Source: Hondaea fermentalgiana
Lineage: Eukaryota; Sar; Bigyra; Thraustochytrida; Thraustochytriidae
Assembly: GCA_014084085.1 (NCBI GenBank)
Contig: NPFB01000040.1
Location: 645,373-709,372, forward strand
Length of the DNA stretch: 64,000 nt
Direction: 5' to 3'
Positions within the stretch are counted from its first letter, which is position 1, and every line of letters starts with the position of its first letter. The notes under the pieces were generated by a model. That model made no database searches. It saw only the letters and a program-made list of their open reading frames with translations, and was not told the DNA's origin. Positions 39,601 to 48,000 of this stretch are shown one piece after another. Position numbers and translations under genes: made by a program.

Positions 39601-39811
39601 CGGTTCGCTGGCAGGATTCGGCTCGGAGCTGGCCCCAGGCGAGGGTCTGAACATGCTCGACGCGCGCACACGCAAGAAGAGCCGGAAGAACTCGGCAATG
39701 GGCGAGGCGCCGATCTTCAAGGAGGCAGATCTGTCCAAGGGTGGTCTTCGTAAGGGCGGCAAGATGGGAAGCAGCAAGTTCAAGTCCAAGAAGAAGTTTA
39801 AGCGTAGGTAA
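36629..39811 (+). CDS. DRS1: DEAD-box RNA helicase DRS1/DDX27
   Basis: A 1060-residue nucleolar helicase for 60S ribosomal subunit assembly. Residues 1-350 are acidic and Lys-rich low complexity. The helicase core (about 373-740) shows the Q motif (FEKPTPIQARSIPYAMAGRD), Walker A AATGSGKT (about 416-423), PTRELTQQ, TPGRLIDH, DEAD (about 525), SAT (about 556), IIFFRAK, DVASRGLDIKGVE and YVHRVGRTARAGRGG (about 703). The long basic tail (about 740-1060) has RRTWFQS and Lys/Arg-rich nucleolar-type stretches typical of DRS1. The start MVREVAGFVLTIESDDE resembles the family N-terminus, so the 66 codons open upstream are treated as leader. With ESF1 it makes two ribosome-assembly factors in the window. 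Confidence 0.93.
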   Translation: MVREVAGFVLTIESDDERDSEEEEEVKKTKAGSSKSKVDGKTKSVKSKADKSKAQSAKVAETEKKKQSKENKTASEEAVAETKSKTSRRLPASLSSLVYSAGPKTTSKERNGSKQEQTNGVKKQKDEAKTKEPEDEEEAAGGKSDDEEEEDDDDEEAGVEADGPALRGSMFLDDLDDDDDEEDDEEEVMPESWDFTSAIERIRSKEDPSQQMTTSLSDKIQRALRARALRQAKEELAQEGKLRGKASKKAVAQNSNEEDASDDEEDDASDEEENSDAEGNAADDAAMRARADEIQARAAAVAAAELARTSRAEGEDDSDDDDDDEGAAGEDFSREMGTNSEVLEKVRARTKKRMEQMEKEAKKNKVQAAAIETFAQLNLSRPLIRATQVLKFEKPTPIQARSIPYAMAGRDICGSAATGSGKTAAFVLPVLERLLYRPKRLKATRVLMVTPTRELTQQVLSMTEALAQFTDITATAVVGGLNMDAQAQELRARPDIVVATPGRLIDHVLNTKSVDLDDVEILILDEADRLLELGFHDEVMQLVDFCPKNRQTLLFSATMTTSVNELADLSLRRPIRVETDPLYDMANRLVQEFVRIKPQREGDREAMLLALCKRSFTSKVIIFFRAKVRTHRFGILFGLFGLKAAELHGNLTQRQRLESLQQFRDGEVDFLLCTDVASRGLDIKGVEVVINYEMPNDLSTYVHRVGRTARAGRGGRAVTLTGERQRKLTKEVLRRSQQNVKSRTIPDSVVEALRERVADYEEEIEDVLRQERVERELRGAEMDANRAQRRIENREEIFSKPRRTWFQSQQEKELIRQTAREKMFEADAKAEDQTPAGRARARRQALKDAEAAASGEKKEKKPHRLTRAKRRRLAQLEAMDAAANAEAEAFADDGDRDETKRAPKKRASDYEDMLRKDESKVAASARVNKRKLREQDQEKYTTSIDESEALKQEKRKQKQAQKRAQAGETGEDDNAKRKADKPLKKRVKFGGGSLAGFGSELAPGEGLNMLDARTRKKSRKNSAMGEAPIFKEADLSKGGLRKGGKMGSSKFKSKKKFKRR

Positions 39812-40854
39812 ACGAAATGAAACAAAAATGAAGACAAAACAAAACCAGATGTAACGATTCACGGTTGTGAGGACAAAAGAGTGGAGACGTGTTTGGGGCC
39901 AAGATGGTATGGTGTTGTGTGTTGTGCAGATGAAGACAGGCGTATAGGTGTGCTTGCGGAACAAACAAGATAGTACTACTTGTTCTCTTTGGTGTTGTGA
40001 GGCCTTTAATGGCAGGAAGTTGTGTGCTGTAAGTTGTGTGCTGTAAGTTGTGAGGATGGAGACAGGCGTGTACTTGTGCGCGTGTGAAATCAACGAGACC
40101 TTGCTTGTCCTGTTGGTCGTCGTGAGGCCAGATTGTTGTGCCGAAAGACTTGCACATAAACTCAAGAGGGACTTACGAGGTGAAAGTGACTGGCAATAGA
40201 TGGGAGAATGGCAATAAAGAAAGAAAAAGGCACTGAGAAGAAAGAGAAACGACCGTGCTTGTCATTATTTTTTTTGGGGGGGGGAAGGGGGAGACGGCTA
40301 GAAGATCGCAGTTTAGGCCCGTGAAAGATTCCGAAGCCACGACGATCTCACGAGCGCGAGCCGAGTCTGAGCTAAACCCAGCATATTTTGTCGAAGACAT
40401 TTTATGCAGATGCAACAGACCCGTACGCTGATCTCTCTCACGGCACACGAACGCTGTGGCCAAGCAAGGCGTGAAGTGAACAAGTCAACTCAGGTCAAGG
40501 AAAAAAAAGATTTGAAATCACCAAAGGTATCAAGCATAGGCAACAGAGCAGCCTCCGGAGAAAATCACCTTGTTCTTTTCTTCATTTCATATCGGCCTAA
40601 ACCCAAATCCCTCCAACCCCCGAAGTTTGCACGCTGTCGTCTGCATTCCGTGAAAAGGTGGGTATACGTGGTAGCGTAACGTCCCGCCACACGAAAGGTA
40701 GAGGGGCGGATGGAATAGCGACCAGCCGCTGCACGCAACGTGCCGCGGAGTCAAAGCGCCGCACGCGTGCGCGCACGCGCGCTGGAAAGAGAAAAGGGGC
40801 TGCAATTGTGGTGTGGACTATGGAGAAAAACGCAGAAAAGGGGGGGAAATAAGA
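39812..40854. other. Convergent spacer between DRS1 and the SOD-like gene
   Basis: 1.04 kb, GT-rich near DRS1, with an imperfect 76-base direct repeat (see separate entry), AATAAA at 40213-40218 on the plus strand about 400 bases after the DRS1 stop, and T and G runs at about 40268-40290. No gene seen. Confidence 0.5.
39929..40129. repeat. Imperfect direct repeat, two 76-base units 125 bases apart
   Basis: Units 39929-40004 and 40054-40129 both start with GATG(A/G)AGACAGGCGT and end with GTGAGGCC; the spacer contains small GTTGTGTGCTGTAA duplications. It lies just beyond the DRS1 stop, probably in its 3' UTR or terminator region. It looks like a local duplication that has since diverged. Confidence 0.6.
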
Positions 40855-41319
40855 TCAGCACTGGATACCGACGACACCAAAGGCGATGGCAGGGCCGGCG
40901 TTGCCGTTAATCAGGCTCTGCTCCTGGCCACCGAGGCCAAGGTCATCCTCCTGGCTCATGACGGCAATGGCGCGGCCGATGATCGACTGGGGCCCAATGA
41001 GCTTGACGAGCTTGTCGGAGATGCTGACGGTGGCCTTGCCGTCGGCGTCGGCCTCGACGTTGCCGAGGCTGCCGACGTGGCGCTCGTCAGCGTCGGGGCC
41101 GCCGTGGTTCTTGCCGTGCGGGTTGAAGTGCTCGCCGAGCGAGGTCGGGGCGTTGCTCAGGTCGCCGGACACGAGGACGGCGACGCCATGCTTGCCGGGG
41201 GCGAGGCCGGTGATCTCTCCCTGGATCGTGGTCGGCGCCGCCTCGGAGGCCTGCTCGAGCTTGAGGACGCCCTGGATGGCGCCGTCGACGCTGCTCAGCT
41301 TGACGGAGCACTTGGCCAT
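40855..41319 (-). CDS. Cu/Zn superoxide dismutase-fold protein lacking the copper site
   Basis: A 154-residue protein colinear with SOD1 along its whole length (EHFNPHGKNHGGP, DERHVGSLGNVEADADGKA, GRAIAV, DDLGLGG, GNAG, GVVGI). With human SOD1 numbering, offset by one: copper ligands H46, H48 and H120 are Ala47, Leu49 and Met121; bridging H63 is kept (H64); zinc ligands H71 and H80 are kept (H72, H81) but D83 is Ser84; active-site R143 is Ala144; disulfide cysteines C57 and C146 are Pro58 and Phe147. It should therefore not dismutate superoxide and at best binds zinc weakly. There is no signal peptide and no CCS-type metal-binding head. Frame and ends are intact, so it is a maintained protein rather than a pseudogene. 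Role unknown. Confidence 0.87.
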   Translation of the reverse strand: MAKCSVKLSSVDGAIQGVLKLEQASEAAPTTIQGEITGLAPGKHGVAVLVSGDLSNAPTSLGEHFNPHGKNHGGPDADERHVGSLGNVEADADGKATVSISDKLVKLIGPQSIIGRAIAVMSQEDDLGLGGQEQSLINGNAGPAIAFGVVGIQC

Positions 41320-41360
41320 CTTGCTTGCTGCTGTTGCTTCTGTTGCTTGACTGGCTGCTG

Positions 41361-41424
41361 CCTGCTTGCCTGTCTGCTTGCCTGTCTGCCTGCCTGTCTG
41401 CCTGCCTGCCTGCCTGCCTGCCTG
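41361..41424. repeat. TGCC/TGTC tetranucleotide microsatellite
   Basis: About sixteen TGCC/TGTC/TGCT units, ending as pure TGCC, starting about 40 bases upstream of the SOD-like start codon. Confidence 0.9.
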
Positions 41425-41563
41425 CTCGGGGCCGCGGGCTCTCGCTCCTCGACCTGGCCTGGGACCTGCTGCTGCCGCCGCCGCTGCTGCTGCTGCTCTC
41501 CGCGATGTCTGACTGACTGACTGTCTCGTCTCGTCTCGTCTCGTCTCGGGCCTTGCTCGCGCG

Positions 41564-41595
41564 CGATCGATCGATCGATCGATCGATCGATCGTC
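41564..41595. repeat. Self-complementary GATC microsatellite
   Basis: About eight copies of GATC, fully self-complementary and able to form a cruciform, about 245 bases upstream of the SOD-like start codon. Confidence 0.95.
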
Positions 41596-41974
41596 GATCA
41601 ATCGCTCACTCACTCCATACGGCACTCAACCACAATCGATGGGCCTCCGCCCGCCGCCGCCGCAAGTGCGCGTCCCGGCCATTCTTCACTTGCGCGCCGC
41701 TATAAACCACTTGCCGCCGCGGCCGGTAAAAGCGAGCGAGCGGAGGGCGGTGGCCTCCTCGCACGCCGCGGCACTACACCGCACGCACGCCCGCTCTCGC
41801 TGCGATCTGCAGCTGATCTCCGACCCGGCCCGACGCGGGCTCGGGCTCGACGCAGCTGCAGGCAGCGGCCGCGCTTTTCTTCGCCCGTCTGCATGCAGCC
41901 AGCCTCTCGGCCTCGCGGCGCGGAGCACCAATGGCAACAAAAATGCAACAAACGACCCGCCACCGCACCAAGCC

Positions 41975-41975
41975 C

Positions 41976-42015
<40 letters not shown>
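41975..42015. repeat. CAA trinucleotide microsatellite
   Basis: About thirteen CAA units in non-coding sequence. Confidence 0.95.
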
Positions 42016-42620
42016 CAAAGAAATAGGCCACTGATAGATGCTCGCAAAAACAAGAACAAAAAGAAAGCGAGAGCCCCGGCCAGCCAAAGAGAAAGGAAAT
42101 CGACGGCCCAGCGAAAGAGGCCTAACTGCCGCAATAGGCCTCTTCGCGCTCCAGACCCAGACTCGCGCGTCCCGCCCCGCGCCCGGCCCGGCCCTCTCCT
42201 CCGCGGCGTCCTGCGTCGCCTCGCCGCGCGCCCGAAGCCCCGCGCGCCGGGCGCGGGCGTCCTGCGCGGGTTCTCCGCTCTGCCAGGGCCTTCCGAGCGC
42301 CTGGCCTCGCCGGTGCGCCTCCGCACGTCCCATCCTCATAGCGGCCGCGGCTTGCGCCTACCTAACCATGGTAACTGCAACAACGACCCGCAAAGTAGAG
42401 TATAGGCCTTCAGAAGCCAATAAACGCGACGGCGCAACAAACGAATAGGCGGGAAGAGGAGAGAGAAAGCAGCCACAGGGAGAAAAGAGAAGGGGCAGAA
42501 AGAAGCGCCTCGGGAAAAGGAGGCCAGCGAGGCCGCGCAGGCGAGACAAACTCGATCAATCGAAGCCCGCCGGCGCGAGGCGGCTGCAGAGCGCGAGCGA
42601 GCGGCGGCGCGGGGCGGCGA

Positions 42621-42720
42621 NNNNNNNNNNNNNNNNNNNNNNNNNNNNNNNNNNNNNNNNNNNNNNNNNNNNNNNNNNNNNNNNNNNNNNNNNNNNNNNN
42701 NNNNNNNNNNNNNNNNNNNN
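42621..42720. other. Assembly gap (100 N)
   Basis: Exactly 100 unresolved bases flanked by GCGGC-rich sequence, about 150 bases upstream of the WD40 gene start. True length unknown. Confidence 0.99.
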
Positions 42721-42871
42721 GGAGACGCGGCGCTGGCTGGCCGGCGGCCGGCGCGTCGCGCGCTCGGATCGATCTGATCGCGCGCGGGCTGCGCTGCGCT
42801 GCGCTGCGCTGCTGCGCTGCTGCGCTGCGCGCGCGCGGGGGCGGCGCGAGGGCGGCGGAGAGGGCGGCAGG

Positions 42872-44080
42872 ATGAACTTCGGCGGCGGGAATCACAGCGG
42901 CAACAGCAGCCGCGGCGGCGGCGGCGGCAGGGGCCGGGGCCGAGGCGGGTCGAACGCAAACTACAATAACAACAACAACAACAACAGCGGCGGACGGGGA
43001 GGACGGGGACGGCGCGGAAACTCGCGCGGCGGGGGCCGCGGCACGAGCGGCCGGGGACGCGGCACGCGCATCAAGTTCGCAGACAGCATCGCCACCTTTG
43101 ATGTATCGGTGGACGCCCACGTCATGCCGGGCAAACCCGGGATCCAGGCCCTGACGCTCTGGGCAGAGAACAACATTCTCTTCTCCGGGGGTGCCGACGG
43201 CATCACGAAAATGTTCGACATCAACAGCGGCACCTGCAACGAGTCTCCCGACGGCAAGGAAGTCAGTAGCCTCTGCTTCGAGCTGGGGTGGCTCTTCGTG
43301 GGCTACTTAGACCAGCCGCAGCCCGGCCAGGACGTGGGCTTTGTCAAGGGCTACAACCTCATGGCTTCTCCCGTCGAAATCTTCAACTTTGAGCTCAACG
43401 CTCAGTTCCCAGCGGCACACCAGGGACGTGTCACGTCCATCTGCGTCGCCGGCGAGTTCGTTTTCACCGCAAGCGAGGACAAAACCGTCCGCGCCTGGAA
43501 GCTTGACCAGAAATGGAACCTGGTCGGCTCGCTGGGCAACCAATTTGCGCACGACACGCCTGTGCGCAAGGTTGCGGCGTGGAACAACAAAATCTTTACG
43601 GGTGCCTTCAACGGCGAAATCAAAATTTGGTCCGTCCAGGGCGCTCAGGAGTCTGTCTTTCAGGCCCACTCCGAAATGGTCACAGACATTTGCGGGTGGA
43701 CTGGCCCCAATCAGAACGTTCTCCTCACCTGCTCGGCCGACAAAACCATCAAGGTCTGGGACCTGGCGGCCAACCAGGGCCTCATCGCGCCCAACTCTCA
43801 GCCGGTCTTCACCTACCCCCCACCGGACAGTCCGTTGCGGCCCAAGGCGCTCACGTGCATGAAGACGCACCAGCTTGGCTCCGGCGTGTCCATTCTCATC
43901 TGCGGCTTCCTTGACGGCTCCGCACAGGTGCTGGACCTACCAGACTTTACAGATCTTGGTTTCCTCAATGGTCACGATCGCAATTCCACAGTCACTAGCC
44001 TTCAGGTTGTACCGCAGCAGAACCTTCTTTTCCTCGGATCGCTCTCGGGAAAGCTCAGCTGCTACAAGTTTGTGTCCTGA
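42872..44080 (+). CDS. WD40 beta-propeller protein with RGG/Asn-rich N-terminus (ZFWD-like)
   Basis: A 402-residue protein. The first 65 residues are Gly/Arg/Asn-rich with RGG and GRGRG repeats, usually RNA binding and a target for arginine methylation. Residues about 70-402 form WD40 repeats: LFSGGADGITKMFDINSG, FTASEDKTVRAWKLD, FTGAFNGEIKIWSV, LTCSADKTIKVWDLA, ICGFLDGSAQVLDL, and a last blade ending in SGKLSCYKF, giving about seven blades. The propeller resembles plant zinc-finger-WD40 (ZFWD) proteins, but no CCCH finger is seen between the Gly-rich part and the propeller. Start: first ATG after the GC-rich leader, about 150 bases after the gap. A role in RNA or ribonucleoprotein binding is inferred. 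Confidence 0.82.
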   Translation: MNFGGGNHSGNSSRGGGGGRGRGRGGSNANYNNNNNNNSGGRGGRGRRGNSRGGGRGTSGRGRGTRIKFADSIATFDVSVDAHVMPGKPGIQALTLWAENNILFSGGADGITKMFDINSGTCNESPDGKEVSSLCFELGWLFVGYLDQPQPGQDVGFVKGYNLMASPVEIFNFELNAQFPAAHQGRVTSICVAGEFVFTASEDKTVRAWKLDQKWNLVGSLGNQFAHDTPVRKVAAWNNKIFTGAFNGEIKIWSVQGAQESVFQAHSEMVTDICGWTGPNQNVLLTCSADKTIKVWDLAANQGLIAPNSQPVFTYPPPDSPLRPKALTCMKTHQLGSGVSILICGFLDGSAQVLDLPDFTDLGFLNGHDRNSTVTSLQVVPQQNLLFLGSLSGKLSCYKFVS

Positions 44081-45071
44081 GATGCGGACGTCACATTGTT
44101 GCTGCCTGGCCGGTGAGGTCACGTCCGGTCCGGTCAGGTGAGGCTTCCTGCACGCCGATTTGCCTCTGCGAGTGTCCACTGCCGTTTCCCTTCAGCATCG
44201 CCTTCACTCGCGCTTGTATCTGCATGTGCAAGCACCGCTCGCGCACATTTTCGGATTCTTTACAGCAGCTTGTGAGTTGTGCTAATCTCTTTTGTGGTCA
44301 GAGCCAAGCCACATTCGGAATTTCTCCAGTTCGCTCACACGCGGGATCGTTTTCGTCCCTTTAACACACAAGCAAGAACGTACGCTGATATACCCAGCAC
44401 TAGCTCGCCATTGTATCGTCAAGTCAACAGCGGTCACTCCTTTTCCTTTTCCCTTTGATAGTACGTAATTCATCGCCAAGCACGATTCATGGCGCATGTG
44501 CCTTTCTTTCTTTATTCTCCTCATGTTCACCGCCTGCAGCTTGACCTCCATCGGGGCGCACGTCGTCCGTAGGGAACGAACGCCTTTTCAGGGTCCTTCC
44601 TCGCAAACATGAGCAAACCCTTGTCCCTTATTCAGCACACAAGCAAGAGCGCATGCTCCAACAGAAGCAAGCACGGCATCGGCCTCAGGATAGCTGAGGT
44701 CATGTGACGCATCTCGAGGCAGCAGCGAAGAGAAAGCCTTTTCTCTCTCTTTGAGCGCGCACGCGCATGCGCATGCGAGCGCGGCCAGCCAGGCAGGCGT
44801 TCACGTCGCGAGACGAAGGAAGGAAGCAGGCAAGCAAGCAAGGAAGGACGCCTGGCTCGGAGCAGGACTGACACGAGCCTTGCTCACAAACCAAACTCAC
44901 AAACGCGAACAGAACGAATAGTCGCCAGCGCCCGTCGCGCGCGAGCGCAAGCGCGCGAGCGCCAGCGCACGCCGCGCGCGAGCGTGCCTCGCGTGCCTCG
45001 CGTGCCTCACGTGTCTCCTCGTCCGTCTGTCCGGACGCACCCCAAAGAGCTGAAGGGGAAACAGAGCAGCC
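44081..45071. other. Spacer between WD40 and lipase genes
   Basis: 991 bases with same-strand neighbours. A GGTCACGTCCGGTCC-type duplicated motif lies near 44116, alternating purine/pyrimidine GCGC stretches at about 44757-44780 and 44935-44985, and a GCGTGCCTC triplication at about 44985-45010. No gene seen; likely promoter and leader of the lipase gene. Confidence 0.45.
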
Positions 45072-48000
45072 ATGGACGCGGACGTGCCAGGAAATGCGGA
45101 CGTGCCGCGGAACGCGGACGCGCTGCGGAAGGCGGACGCAGAGGACGCCAAGCCGCTCGTTCTCTTGGAGATTATCGGGTCGAGGCCCATCAATTGCACG
45201 ATCATCGCCATGTTCCTGGCTATGATCATTGGGGCAATGTACACCTTTGTCGTCGTAGGCATCAGCGTGCCGCTCTGCGGCTCCGTCGCGAGGAACTTTG
45301 AGGTCAATCAGTGGTACAAAGTCTTTGACCGGCAAGATGGAGATCTTGCAGATGTGGCAATGGCCGAATTCATGATGCGTCAGACGCTGCTCATCGACGT
45401 CTCAGATCAAGATCTGGCCGATGGCACAGATGGCATGGTGCCACAGTGTGCCTTTTGCAATGCAAACGACCTCGCCAATTTATCCGCGTATTTCGAGGGG
45501 ATACCCAGCGAACCTTGGACCTTCGAAATATTGGGGACCTTTTTTGACGACAACACCACCGACACGCTCAACTCCACCAACGCCACCGATGCAGAGATGA
45601 TGGCTGTGGTCGATATCATCCTACCTCTTTTGCTCTTGGTGGACGTCGTCGACGATGCATTCGGGGGCGCAATGGACAGCTCCACATGCTTGTGGACCTT
45701 TCTTGTTGATTTGTACAAGGGCTGGACGCGCAGTAGCTATGCAAACATAGACTCTGTTGCCGCAAATGGTACTGCGGCAAACGACACAGCGGTTGGCTAC
45801 GCACAAATGGTGGAGTGCCTCGTAGGAGATTACGCAGGCTCAGAATGCTACCCGTGCGGGGACCTTACTGCAATGGGCCTTGAGCTTTTATCGTCGGACC
45901 CGGAGACCGGGCCCGAATTTCTGGACATCAGCTCAGGTTCCGTCTTGGACGTCCGTGGGTTATCGCGTCTTGCGCCAAGGTGCGCAAAGCTCTTAGGCCA
46001 GACCTTTTTGGCGCCATGCCGGGATGATAGCGACGTCTCGGCCTTTATGAGCATCTTTGAGGTTGACGAGCCATCCAGCGAAGAGCGCGTCTCAAGATCT
46101 GCAGCGCCGAGTCCGGCAATATTTGCCGCTCGTATGTTCCAAAGCAGCTCGCAGGTGAGACTCGCGCGCGTGACCTCGTCGGAGGTTTCAGATTCGCCCT
46201 CGGCAACCTCTACCACAAGTGTGGCTGCTGCAATTCTGAGGGACTCCTTTCTCACAAGCTCTTTGGTGAACGCCTCTGGGCATCTTGCCTACCTGTTAAG
46301 GGACTTCCAGGACCAGCTGCTTCAGGGCAGTGGTGAGATCATTGATACCTTGAGTTCCAGCTGTGTTGAGCTCCCGAGCGCCACTTCCCTCTTAGTGTTT
46401 GAGGAGGAGAGTATCTTTCGGCAAGAGGCTGGACAGGAATCCGCAACTGTCACGGCAGAACGGTGGAGCGAGTGGAGAGCCTGCTGGACGGCTCTCGTGT
46501 ACTACTACTGGAAAGAGCCTACTTGCTTTGCGCAACTCGGTATAGAACCGAGTCTCAGCAATACATCCAACGCGACCGGGAGCACCGTGGTCGCACTTGA
46601 TGAAAATGAGACTGAAACAAACGGGGCCGATGACGAAGACGTTGGATCGTCTGAACGCATTCTCCTAAGTATACTTCTTTACAGCCTCTTCAATGCGTCG
46701 AGTAGGTCCCTCCCTTCGTCAAGTCGGTACGGCGACGGCTTTTCACTAACACATTTCGCCGAGGAATGGCCGCTGCTGGAAATCGGCAATGACACCGAAG
46801 GAATCATCAACAACACCGGCGAGGCAATGCCTTTCACGCGCGACAGCTTTGTGGAGTACGGGCGAGCGTGCAATGAGAATCTCATGGGGGCCTTTTCCTC
46901 TGGAGAGCTTGAGAGCGCATTGGACTTCTTGGGCAAGACCTCCGGCTGCGAGGTTCCTGCAAGGCAGGTCCGCGTGTCGATTATAGCAGACCTTGCATGC
47001 TGGTTTCTCGGGCTGATCCTCCTGTGCGTTCAATTCTTTTGGATTTTACGGAGATACTGGACACCGTTCTCCGTCGCAATGGTGTCCCTCACCGTGGCGG
47101 GCATTTGCATTTGCGATAATGGAGCCTTTATATACAAAACATTCGCATGGACGACAGAGGACTTCAAGTTGCTCATCTTTTTCAATATCGATTCTCACCA
47201 GACCAATCTGGAGCAAATGAAGGACTACATCGCAAGCATGAGGTCCCTTGCATTGACCGGCTTTTTCCTTTTCCATGCATTGACGATGTCGCAGCTATCC
47301 CGCAAACCGTTTCCCAAACACAAATCGGGAAGCCGTTTGAGTCGGTGGCGAACCATCGCCTCATCACGCGCCAGTCCGGCGATACCCGTCGCACTGGCAT
47401 TTTTCGCTTTCCGTGTGTGCATTGTGAATATTTATCTGGGTGTTCATCCTGGATTCGTGCCTCTCGTCAACATGATCACAGTGATTCGCGTGTGTGCATT
47501 GGAAGAAACAACACGCAACAATTACTGCAGCTCCAGTGACGTGGACCAGGAAACTGCAAAGCTTGCTTTCATTGGTAACTTTGTTGTCTTCTTTCTCGAT
47601 GCAGCACTTTGGACGTACACAATGCGTATTAACTCTCACACGCGAGCGGCTATACGAAAGCTCACCTTTATCGAAGCCCGCGACCGCCACCTTGTGTACA
47701 ACCTTGAGATGCTCTTCATGTCGTTTCTCCTTTTAGCGTTGTATGTGTGCGGCATCATGTATGTGAGTATCGCGGATGTCCTGGTAGGCTACAGCGGATA
47801 CTATGCGTTTGAAGATGGCAAGCTTGTTGTAAAAGGGATATCCTTGGACACTACGGGCGTGGATGCATGGGACCTAGGCTTTACAATCCTTTTGTGGGTT
47901 TTCATCATTGGCTGGACGCTGCTTATGGTTCCAATCTCATCCTCGACGGGTTGGCTCTTTTCGAAAGCCTTCAAGACGATCGGAAAACGTGTGCAAGTTT

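Larger units (their letters stand above)
41320..42871. promoter_or_regulatory. Divergent region between SOD-like and WD40 genes, with gap
   Basis: 1.55 kb containing TGCC/TGTC (41361-41424), TCTCG (41523-41548), GATC (41564-41595) and CAA (41975-42015) repeats, a CCTAACC site at 42361-42367 and the second 100-N gap. No credible gene; open frames are low complexity. Probably the promoters and leaders of both flanking genes. Confidence 0.5.

Noticed and set aside
38174..40165. A 663-codon minus-strand open frame opposite DRS1
   Set aside because: It is antisense to the strongly supported helicase gene, is Leu/His/Arg-rich without domain features and arises from the GC-biased third positions of DRS1.
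42872..43060. CCCH zinc finger expected before the propeller in ZFWD proteins
   Set aside because: The N-terminal part contains only Gly/Arg/Asn/Ser and no cysteine, so a zinc finger was not annotated.
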